From Opitutia bacterium (GTDB lineage: Bacteria > Verrucomicrobiota > Verrucomicrobiia > Opitutales > Opitutaceae): 6,980 nt of DNA. Numbering within the stretch: position 1 is the stretch's first letter; each line of letters opens with the position of its first letter. The position numbers and the translations under genes are program-made. Positions 1-5,754 of this stretch are shown in pieces. Location of the stretch: assembly GCA_003157575.1 (NCBI GenBank), contig PMKA01000387.1, positions 1-6,980 of the forward strand, read 5' to 3'. Under the pieces are notes generated by a model. The model saw only the letters and a list, made by a program, of their open reading frames with translations, was not told where the DNA came from and ran no database searches.

Positions 1-788
1 TCGCGCATGACCTCCATGATCTTGGCGTATCGCGAATCGGCGGCGCGCCTCGTCGTGCGGATGGTAAGGGCCGATTCTCCGTTGATCGCGCCCGAGATCA
101 CGTTTGTGCCGGAGGTCTTGGGAATCTGGAACGGCTCGCCCGTCAGGTAGGATTCATCCATGACCCCATGTCCTTCGAGCACCACACCGTCCACCGGACA
201 GATGTCATGCGGATAGATCACGAGCGTGTCGCCCACGGCGACTTCCGGCAGTGTCACGTCCGCAATCTGGTTTTCCCTCTTTCGATGGGCAATCGACGGC
301 ACGCGTTTCGCCAGGGCAGCCAGGACGGAAGAGGCGCTGCGCAAGGCGTAGCTCTCAAGCGCCTCGCCGCCGGAGAGCATCAGCACAATGATGGAGCCCG
401 CCAGGTATTCGCCCAGGAGAACGGAAGTGACGATGGAGATCCCGCCCAGGAGATCGGATCCGAATTCCCGTTTCAGCAGTTTGCCCAGCAAGGCACGGAG
501 AAGCGGCAAGCCGCCGGCAACAAGCGTGGTCCACAAAGGAATCTCGCAGGCGACCGGCGCGGCGTGGAAGCCGAAGCGGAGCGCCAGATGCAGGAGGATG
601 GCTACAGTGGCCAACGCCGCGATGACAGCGGTCCTGCGTTGCCAGAGTCCGGACAGAGAAAACCATGCGCGGTCGGCCGGAGGCTGCGCATGCGGCCCGG
701 GCTCAGCCACCGTCTCAGAGGCGGCGCCGGGAGTTGGTTTCAACACAGTCGGGGTCTGGTCTGGTCGGAAATGTGTCTCGGGGCTCAT
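1..788 (-). CDS. P1B-type heavy-metal-translocating ATPase, N-terminal part (runs off the left edge)
   Basis: This gene encodes the first 262 residues of an inner-membrane ATP-driven metal exporter or importer. Residues 1-45 are a polar, proline-rich tail with no GMxCxxC metal-binding domain. Hydrophobic segments follow at about 53-72 and 85-101, then a hairpin around 110-140 whose sequence (GSDLLGG, LLGEYLAG, VLMLSGGEALE) is typical of P1B pumps. The actuator domain starts near residue 175 and carries the dephosphorylation motif TGE at 216-218 within ESYLTGEPFQIPK. The CPx/SPC membrane motif and the DKTGT phosphorylation site, which would identify the metal, lie beyond the window, so the substrate (Zn, Cd, Co, Cu or other) cannot be named. 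ATG 788 is the first start codon after an upstream in-frame stop. A weak GAGG lies further upstream than usual. The gene is on the same strand as, and 196 nt downstream of, the MEMO-AMMECR1 gene. The family call is secure; completeness is unknown. Confidence 0.92.
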   Translation of the reverse strand, partial: MSPETHFRPDQTPTVLKPTPGAASETVAEPGPHAQPPADRAWFSLSGLWQRRTAVIAALATVAILLHLALRFGFHAAPVACEIPLWTTLVAGGLPLLRALLGKLLKREFGSDLLGGISIVTSVLLGEYLAGSIIVLMLSGGEALESYALRSASSVLAALAKRVPSIAHRKRENQIADVTLPEVAVGDTLVIYPHDICPVDGVVLEGHGVMDESYLTGEPFQIPKTSGTNVISGAINGESALTIRTTRRAADSRYAKIMEVMR

Positions 789-984
789 AATCTGAATACA
801 ATGGGCCTCAGGCTGTAGAATAGGCGGGTACCACGAATGTCCAGCATTCCGGAAAAGGCGAGCGGCAACACGAACGTGGCGCCATTCCGCGGAGTAACGG
901 GGCCGCCCTGTTCAATCATGCTGGTGACAGCGGAGCGAAGGCGGGCGCCAGAGAGCAGCCGAAATACGGAAGGGTTCTCCGAGG

Positions 985-2535
985 TCAGCGCGGCGCAGGG
1001 GTCATCTGCGATTCCTTGAAGGCCTCGACGTGGTAGATGAAGATGGAGGTCCCGGGCTGACGCCAGTCCGTGCGGTCGCATCCGGCCTTTTCCGCGAGAC
1101 TGTTCAGAAATTCGACCTTGTCAGGCAGCTGGTCCCAGACCTGGGGCAGGTAGGTCGCGCCACGTTCTCCGATGCGAAGCACGACACCGTCCTCGTGCGA
1201 GTTGAGTTTCTGGAGCAGCTCGGCCGAAGACGCGAAGTCGAGCGGCCGGGGCTCCGTCAACACGCTGACCTCGATCTCGATCCGGTCGACCTCGCCCGGC
1301 GAAACCGGGGAAAATCGCGGGTCGCTGGTCGCGGCGTTGCGGGCGTTCTCGATCACCGCCTGAAAAAGCGGGCCCTGCGCGCGGATGTTGCCGATGCAGC
1401 CGCGCAGATCTCCATGCTCGGTCAGGGTCACAAAACAACCTCTGGGCGCGGTGAATTTCGCCGCGAGGCCTCCTGCGGGAACATCGGGGATTTTGCCGCT
1501 GGAAACGACTTCGCTCACGGTCCTTCTCGCAAGCTCGAGCAGGTACCGGCGGTCCGCGGTGGTGAACATCGCCGGAGCCGGCGCGTAGAATGCGATCGAT
1601 GCGTAGCCGACGACCCGCGATTTGTCTCCGGCGGTGTCGCCGCTGTTGCGCCTGTCGAGCAGGCAGGCCTTCCAGCCGCGTTCACGGGCCAGGTGCATCA
1701 GCGTGAGGATCGGAATCCGTCCGCACGCCTCCTGGGTCTCCATCGTGTCGATGTCGAGATCGCAGATCGCCTTGACGCAGCGCTCGTCGAGTTCCTGGGC
1801 CTTCCCGTACGAGTAATAGTGGCTGAGATCCGAGCTCGCGACGATCAGCGTATGGTCGTCGACGATCTTTCCCAGCACGGCGGCCGCCCTTGCGGGATCG
1901 ACATCGCCCATCACAACGGGGAGCAGCTGGAAATTCCCGAGCGCCTTCTGCAGAAACGGGATTTCAACCTCCACCGAGTGTTCCCACGTGTCGGCGGTGT
2001 CCGTCAAGGGCGCGGCCCTTGAGGATTCTGCCCACCAGTCGGGCCGCTGCACCTCGCAGCGCGGCTCGAGTGCGAAAGGACCGGTCTGCGCCAGCACCGC
2101 GGCCTTTGCGGAGACCGGCACGTCGCCGAGCGGGGTTCGGAAGACGGCGGCATCCGTGACCGACGCGGCGCGCAGGCTTGCGTAGTGGGACGGGCCCATG
2201 ACGATGACCGTTTCATATTTGCGTCCTGCCAACAGGCGGAAGCCGGAACCCGCGACGGGCCCCGAGTACCGATAGCCGGCGTGCGGACAGATCAACGCCT
2301 TGAGCTCGCCATCGAACGGCGTTGTCCTGTCACCCGAAAGGCAGTCGTCGATGAGGCGGGAAAGCTCGGCCGGGTCCTTTGGGTAGAACAACCCGGCGAC
2401 AGCCGGCTCACGGACTTTGACGGCTGTCGTTGGAGCCACCGACGTCTCCGCCGCGGCTTCCGGCGTGTGGAGTGCGCAGCAGAGCGCGAGCGCAGGAGGG
2501 ATGATCAGGAGGGCCGGTGGTACGGGTGCATTCAT
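985..2535 (-). CDS. AmmeMemoRadiSam system protein B-A fusion (MEMO domain plus AMMECR1 domain), probably exported
   Basis: This 516-residue protein joins two families. Residues about 42-318 form a MEMO-like domain, related to extradiol dioxygenases, with PHAGY (H85), GPSH (H117), WEHSVE (H186), SSDLSH (D236, H239) and ACGRIP (C271). The 32-residue H85-H117 spacing and C271 match, from memory, the metal ligands H49, H81 and C244 of human MEMO1, so metal binding is likely. Residues about 328-508 form an AMMECR1 domain with its signature LRGCIG at 377-382. These are the B and A components of the AmmeMemoRadiSam system, whose chemistry is not established. Residues 1-29 are hydrophobic (LLIIPPALALCC) and end in EAAAE, resembling a Sec signal peptide with cleavage after AAA, but the leader has no basic residue, so export is only probable. 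ATG 2535 was chosen over upstream in-frame TTG codons because AGAAGG lies 7 nt before it. No radical SAM gene is in the window. The C-terminal tail after about 508 is short and unremarkable. Confidence 0.93.
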   Translation of the reverse strand: MNAPVPPALLIIPPALALCCALHTPEAAAETSVAPTTAVKVREPAVAGLFYPKDPAELSRLIDDCLSGDRTTPFDGELKALICPHAGYRYSGPVAGSGFRLLAGRKYETVIVMGPSHYASLRAASVTDAAVFRTPLGDVPVSAKAAVLAQTGPFALEPRCEVQRPDWWAESSRAAPLTDTADTWEHSVEVEIPFLQKALGNFQLLPVVMGDVDPARAAAVLGKIVDDHTLIVASSDLSHYYSYGKAQELDERCVKAICDLDIDTMETQEACGRIPILTLMHLARERGWKACLLDRRNSGDTAGDKSRVVGYASIAFYAPAPAMFTTADRRYLLELARRTVSEVVSSGKIPDVPAGGLAAKFTAPRGCFVTLTEHGDLRGCIGNIRAQGPLFQAVIENARNAATSDPRFSPVSPGEVDRIEIEVSVLTEPRPLDFASSAELLQKLNSHEDGVVLRIGERGATYLPQVWDQLPDKVEFLNSLAEKAGCDRTDWRQPGTSIFIYHVEAFKESQMTPAPR

Positions 2536-2542
2536 TGATGTG

Positions 2543-2548
2543 CCTTCT
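2543..2548 (-). promoter_or_regulatory. Ribosome binding site of the MEMO-AMMECR1 gene
   Basis: Read on the minus strand this is AGAAGG, 7 nt before ATG 2535. It decides the start: the frame stays open upstream with TTG codons at 2553 and 2613, but neither has comparable spacing to a purine-rich site. Fixing the start here places a hydrophobic leader at the N-terminus. Confidence 0.6.
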
Positions 2549-2597
2549 GTCAACGAGCGGGAAAGAAGCAGGCGGCCTGCATTTTCTCCCGAGACCG

Positions 2598-2619
2598 CCG
2601 CTTTCGCAACCAAAAGCGG
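2598..2619. other. Perfect 7-bp inverted repeat in the divergent spacer
   Basis: CCGCTTT (2598-2604) and AAAGCGG (2613-2619) are perfect complements around an 8-nt loop. The repeat sits in the 195-nt region between the divergent MEMO-AMMECR1 and LOG genes, 63 nt upstream of the MEMO start. It could be an operator for a dimeric regulator or part of the 5' leader of the minus-strand transcript. No T-run follows on either strand, so it is not a terminator. I could not pick out convincing -35/-10 boxes in this spacer. A 5-bp GC hairpin (CCGGC 2683-2687, GCCGG 2693-2697) lies in the LOG gene leader. Confidence 0.25.
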
Positions 2620-2714
2620 AGGGCAGCCCGACCCGTAGATGCAACGCCCATCATGGTGTCATCCGTGCTTTGGGGTTGAATCCCGGCGGTGGGCCGGCGA
2701 CCGTTTTCCGCGAC

Positions 2715-2720
2715 GAGGAG
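2715..2720 (+). promoter_or_regulatory. Ribosome binding site of the LOG-family gene
   Basis: GAGGAG ends 10 nt before ATG 2731. It supports starting the protein at MQIKSV rather than at the in-frame GTG at 2689, which would add 14 residues with no family match. Confidence 0.55.
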
Positions 2721-2730
2721 CGTTTCTTCC

Positions 2731-3330
2731 ATGCAAATAAAATCCGTGTGCGTCTACTGCGGCTCAAGCCCCGGGCTCATGCCTGAATATCGCGACGCCG
2801 CGATTTCCGTCGGGCGTTTGCTGGCGCAGGAAGGGATCACCCTGGTTTATGGCGGCGGAAATGTCGGATTGATGGGGGCGATGGCTGACAGCGCCCTTGC
2901 CCATGGAGGGCGGGTGATCGGCGTCATCCCGCACGCCCTGGTCGCGATGGAAGTCGCCCACCGCGGCGTCAGCGAGCTTCTGGCCGTCGGCGACATGCAT
3001 GAGCGGAAAAAGAAGATGGCGGACCTCGCGGACGCCTTTGTCGCCCTGCCCGGAGGGATCGGGACCCTGGAGGAGATCTTCGAGGCCATGACGTGGACCC
3101 AGCTGTGCATCCACGACAAACCATGCGGGTTCCTCAATACGTGCGGCTATTACGATGCGCTGTTTCAATTCATGCGCCACATGACTGAACAACGATTCTT
3201 CAAGAAGGAGCACCTGGAATCGCTGATTATTGAGAGCGATGAGAATCTGCTCCTGTCGCGCCTGAAGAGCCACGTCCCGACCAGGAGCGAGAAGTGGATT
3301 GATCGCGGCGGCCCGAAGACGGGGCTTTGA
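2731..3330 (+). CDS. LOG/TIGR00730-family Rossmann-fold protein (nucleoside 5'-monophosphate phosphoribohydrolase)
   Basis: This 199-residue cytosolic protein belongs to the LOG ('lonely guy') family. Characterised members cleave the N-glycosidic bond of cytokinin riboside or other nucleoside 5'-monophosphates, releasing the base and ribose 5-phosphate. It opens with the typical VCVYCGSSPG (6-15), followed by YGGGNVGLMG (40-49), MHERKKKM (89-96) and the signature PGGIGTLEE (107-115), whose acidic residues and the Arg of MHERK form the family's active site. The length matches the short, single-domain LOG class rather than longer PpnN-type proteins. The start follows a good ribosome site. The gene faces mutY, and a likely terminator hairpin begins 7 nt after its stop codon. 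In a free-living bacterium the role is more likely nucleotide housekeeping than plant hormone production. Older annotations call the family 'lysine decarboxylase-like', which is misleading. Confidence 0.93.
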   Translation: MQIKSVCVYCGSSPGLMPEYRDAAISVGRLLAQEGITLVYGGGNVGLMGAMADSALAHGGRVIGVIPHALVAMEVAHRGVSELLAVGDMHERKKKMADLADAFVALPGGIGTLEEIFEAMTWTQLCIHDKPCGFLNTCGYYDALFQFMRHMTEQRFFKKEHLESLIIESDENLLLSRLKSHVPTRSEKWIDRGGPKTGL

Positions 3331-4576
3331 CAGCCGCAACCGCCGGCCCGGTTTTTCGAGCGGGAAGAGGTTCGGTCGGCGGTTTTACGCGGCGGCCGCG
3401 AGGTTCTTGATCACGAAGAGCGCCTGTCTGCCGGTCATCCCTTATCTCCTCCACCCAACGGCGATGCGGGCCGGACAGCGTGATGTCGGCGAGTCCGGCC
3501 CATGGGATCCAGCGAAGGGCGGTGTTTGCATCCAGCCGGCGCCGTCGCGCCGGGGTGAGGCGGATGGCATGGATCAACTCGGTGATCTGCTGGTTGGTGA
3601 TCCCTCGCTTCCTTTGCAGCAACAACCGTCCGGTCCGCACGGTGGCGTCATCCAGCCCCAGATCCGAGGGCGTCGGCAGTTCATACAGGCCGGCGAGGCG
3701 GCGGGCGCCGGTGTCGGCGCGCTTAAGCAGGAGGCTTCCCCCATCTTCGCACCATGCGCGCGTGACGGCTTTCCGGCTCGTCCTCTTTCGGACGAATCGG
3801 GGAAGATCGTCCTGGATTCTGAGCTGCGCGGCGGCACAGAAAGGCCTGACCGCGCAGGTGGCACAGCAGGGATCCTGGCGACGGCAGACGAGCGCGCCGA
3901 GCTCCATCATCGCCTGGTTGTGCTCGCCGGGGGCGCCGGCGGGAACAAGAGCGTCCGCCTGTTGCCCAAAATGCCGGGCCGCGGCGGAGCCGTTGCGAAA
4001 CTCGGTGGTGTCGGCGGTCAGTCGCGCGAGCACGCGCACGACGTTGCCGTCGACACAGGCGACGCGGGCTCCGAAGGACAGGCTGGCGATGGCCGCAGCG
4101 GTGTAGGGACCGACGCCCGGAAGTTCCTGCCAGCCGTCCGGCGTGGCGGGCGGGGCGGGAAGGGCGGTGAGCGCCTGCGCCAGCCTGCGCAGGTTTCGGG
4201 CGCGCGAATAGTAGCCGAGCCCCTCCCAAAGCTTGAGCACCGAGGATTCGGGCGCCGCGGCCAGCGCGGCGAAATCCGGCAGCGCGGTCATCCAGCGTTC
4301 GAAATAGGGAAGGGCTGTCTTGATCTGCGTCTGCTGGAGCATGAACTCCGAGACGACGGTCCGGTAGAGGGACGGCTCCGCGCGCCACGGCAGCTCGCGG
4401 TGCTTTTTTCGGTACCACGCGTGCAGCGCGCACCGGAAGGCGGTGCGGCGGGCGGTCAGGTTTACAGATGGAGCGGGTTCAGGCAGAGCGGTGCAAATTG
4501 GGCGGCCTGCACGGTGCTGCAACAAAAAGCGGCGCAGTTCCCGATTTCCAACCGGACAATCGGGAGAAGTTCTCAA
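3227..4576 (-). CDS. mutY: A/G-specific adenine DNA glycosylase MutY, with a probable frameshifted C-terminus
   Basis: MutY removes adenine mispaired with 8-oxoguanine in base-excision repair. In the 449-residue frame, the HhH-GPD catalytic core carries Glu77 in SEFMLQQTQ (76-84), the helix-hairpin-helix ELPGVGPYTA (151-160) and catalytic Asp176 in VDGNVVRVLAR. The [4Fe-4S] ligands C231, C238, C241 and C247 keep the C-X6-C-X2-C-X5-C spacing. A NUDIX-like, 8-oxoG-sensing C-terminal domain runs from about 270 to 379. The last 70 residues, after EEIRD at 376-380, look non-coding: Arg/Ser-rich, poor in G/C-ending codons, and overlapping the LOG gene by 104 nt. A one-base shift near 3439-3441 would give a GC3-rich ending with a stop at 3385-3387, for about 396 residues. 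The start is uncertain: TTG 4576 is the furthest upstream, TTG 4525 and 4522 are alternatives, and homology begins only near residue 41. The gene is divergent from rnhC. Confidence 0.9.
   Translation of the reverse strand: MRTSPDCPVGNRELRRFLLQHRAGRPICTALPEPAPSVNLTARRTAFRCALHAWYRKKHRELPWRAEPSLYRTVVSEFMLQQTQIKTALPYFERWMTALPDFAALAAAPESSVLKLWEGLGYYSRARNLRRLAQALTALPAPPATPDGWQELPGVGPYTAAAIASLSFGARVACVDGNVVRVLARLTADTTEFRNGSAAARHFGQQADALVPAGAPGEHNQAMMELGALVCRRQDPCCATCAVRPFCAAAQLRIQDDLPRFVRKRTSRKAVTRAWCEDGGSLLLKRADTGARRLAGLYELPTPSDLGLDDATVRTGRLLLQRKRGITNQQITELIHAIRLTPARRRRLDANTALRWIPWAGLADITLSGPHRRWVEEIRDDRQTGALRDQEPRGRRVKPPTEPLPARKTGPAVAAVKAPSSGRRDQSTSRSWSGRGSSGATGADSHRSQ
3338..3386 (+). terminator. 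Probable intrinsic terminator between the convergent LOG and mutY genes
   Basis: AACCGCCG (3338-3345) pairs with CGGCGGTT (3377-3384). Inside that stem a second pair, CCCG (3347-3350) and CGGG (3361-3364), can form. The plus strand continues with TTTT at 3383-3386, giving a GC-rich hairpin followed by a short U-tract 7 nt after the LOG stop codon. The internal loop is long and the U-tract short, so strength is uncertain. Its position supports mutY originally ending near 3385 rather than running through to 3227. Confidence 0.45.
3385..3441 (-). other. Probable frameshift in mutY and its likely original 3' end
   Basis: From ATG 3438 the neighbouring minus-strand frame encodes MTGRQALFVIKNLAAAA and stops at TAA 3387-3385. 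Sixteen of its 17 sense codons end in G or C, as in the rest of mutY. The open mutY frame over the same bases uses many A/T-ending codons. The bases 3439-3441 are a GGG run on the minus strand; loss of one G would join EEIR directly to this tail. The change could be a real mutation or a sequencing or assembly error. The alternative is a separate 17-codon ORF, since AGGAG lies 7 nt before that ATG, but such a short gene is less likely. Confidence 0.5.
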
Positions 4577-4635
4577 GCAGAAGCCGCACGGATTCTCTTT
4601 GCGCTTTTCGCCCGGTTTTGCCGCTATTTCCGCCG

Positions 4636-5646
4636 ATGAAGCAACGGCAGGATGAGGCGGACGAACAGCCGAAGAAGCTGGCGACCTACACGATCAAGCT
4701 CGACGACGCGCAGCTCGGCAAACTGCAGGCGGTCTGCGAGGCCCGCGGCTGGGAGCCGTTTGAGGTGGCCTATGCGCGTTTTGCGTTCCGCGGTCCGGAC
4801 GTGAACGTCACCGCCTACGACAAGCGCAAGATCGTGGTCATCGCCGGGAAGGGCACGGAGGATTTTGTGCTCAACACTCTGGAGATGGAGGTGACCGGCG
4901 CGCCCCGCCTGGGTTATGACGAGGTGCTGCATCCCGAGCGGTTCGAAACGCATGCCGGCCTCGACGAAAGCGGAAAGGGCGATTTCTTCGGCCCCGTCGT
5001 CGCGGCCACGGTCATCGCCGGAAAGCCGGCCATCGATGAGTGGCTCAAGGCGGGAGTGAAGGACAGCAAGCGGCTGACGGACCCCCAGATTCTCAAGCTC
5101 GACGATCTGATCCGGAAGACGCCCGGCACGGTGGCGAAGACGTGTTTCTGCGGGATGCGGAAGTACAACGAGCTCATGATGCGTCCGGGCGCCAACCTCA
5201 ACCGCCTGCTTGCGTGGCAGCATGCCACGGCGCTCGACCAGGCCCTCAACGAGAAATGGGTGCCGTGGGGCCTGCTCGACCAGTTCTCCGAACAGCCGCT
5301 CACCCAGCGCGAACTGGCGAAGAAGGAGGTCAAGAATTTCGAGCTGAAGATGCGCCCCCGCGCCGAGGAGGACCCCGTGGTCGCCGCGGCCTCGATCGTG
5401 GCGCGGGCCGAATACGTGCGCATCATGAAGCAGCTTTCGCAGCGGTTCGGCGGTCCGCTGCAGAAAGGCGCGAGCTCGAAGGTCAAGGACCAGGCGGCGC
5501 AGATCATCGCGAAGTTTGGCGTCGGCGCTCTCGGCGAGTTCGCCAAGCTCCACTTCCGGACTGCCTACGAGGTTGTTGCCGCCGCGGGAAAGCTCGGCGA
5601 GCTGCCGCTGCCGGAGCCGAAGGAGCGAATGGAATGGAAGCGATGA
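4636..5646 (+). CDS. rnhC: Ribonuclease HIII
   Basis: This 336-residue enzyme cleaves the RNA strand of RNA:DNA hybrids, such as R-loops and primers. Residues about 15-90 form the TBP-like N-terminal substrate-binding domain that separates RNase HIII from HII. The catalytic domain begins at GLDESGKGDFFGPVV (108-122), giving the acidic pair D110-E111, then DSKRLTD (143-149), LLDQF (213-217, D215) and PVVAAASIVAR (247-257), all in the family's order. GKGDFFG distinguishes HIII from the DEAGRG of HII. ATG 4636 was chosen because the 56 codons upstream, although open, have poor codon bias, no family match, and overlap the mutY 5' region. No clear Shine-Dalgarno precedes it, which makes the exact start less certain than the family. 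The stop codon overlaps the start of a small ORF (ATGA), which is followed by rnhB, suggesting one operon. Confidence 0.95.
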   Translation: MKQRQDEADEQPKKLATYTIKLDDAQLGKLQAVCEARGWEPFEVAYARFAFRGPDVNVTAYDKRKIVVIAGKGTEDFVLNTLEMEVTGAPRLGYDEVLHPERFETHAGLDESGKGDFFGPVVAATVIAGKPAIDEWLKAGVKDSKRLTDPQILKLDDLIRKTPGTVAKTCFCGMRKYNELMMRPGANLNRLLAWQHATALDQALNEKWVPWGLLDQFSEQPLTQRELAKKEVKNFELKMRPRAEEDPVVAAASIVARAEYVRIMKQLSQRFGGPLQKGASSKVKDQAAQIIAKFGVGALGEFAKLHFRTAYEVVAAAGKLGELPLPEPKERMEWKR

Positions 5647-5741
5647 CGTGGATGCTGGAGCCGGACGTGGACGGGACGCCCATGGTTTGGCAGATGCCCG
5701 GAATGGACGGAATGCTCCTGCCGCCGGGGCAGCCGCGGTGA
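5643..5741 (+). CDS. Small Met-rich ORF coupled to rnhC (hypothetical)
   Basis: I do not recognise this 32-residue product. It starts in the ATGA overlap with the rnhC stop codon and ends 13 nt before rnhB, filling the gap between them. Its codons almost all end in G or C, like the real genes beside it. Six of 32 residues are methionine, in PMVWQMPGMDGML, and the ending is PPGQPR. AAGGAG (5620-5625) and GGAAG (5636-5640) lie upstream, but neither is ideally spaced (17 and 2 nt), so translation would rely on coupling to rnhC termination. There is no membrane segment or known motif. It may be a real short protein, a leader that carries ribosomes from rnhC to rnhB, or chance in GC-rich DNA. Confidence 0.4.
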   Translation: MTWMLEPDVDGTPMVWQMPGMDGMLLPPGQPR

Positions 5742-5754
5742 TCGCATTTGCGCC

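Noticed and set aside
168..818. 216-codon plus-strand ORF at the left edge
   Set aside because: The minus strand here encodes a clear P1B ATPase with TGE and membrane segments; the plus-strand frame is its shadow.
1030..2022. 330-codon plus-strand ORF opposite the MEMO-AMMECR1 gene
   Set aside because: It is antisense to a gene with complete family motifs, has no recognisable domain, and long antisense frames are expected in GC-rich coding DNA.
2553..2613. Longer MEMO-AMMECR1 start at TTG 2613 or 2553
   Set aside because: The extension adds up to 26 residues without family support, whereas ATG 2535 has a well-placed AGAAGG.
2536..2730. Sigma-70-like promoters in the divergent spacer (for example TTGAAT near 2677, TTGCAT on the minus strand)
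   Set aside because: No -35 candidate has a reasonable -10 partner at 16-18 nt, so I do not call a promoter although one must exist here.
3299..4639. 446-codon plus-strand ORF opposite mutY
   Set aside because: The opposite strand carries the full MutY catalytic and iron-sulfur motifs; this frame is Gly/Arg-rich with no domain and is a shadow.
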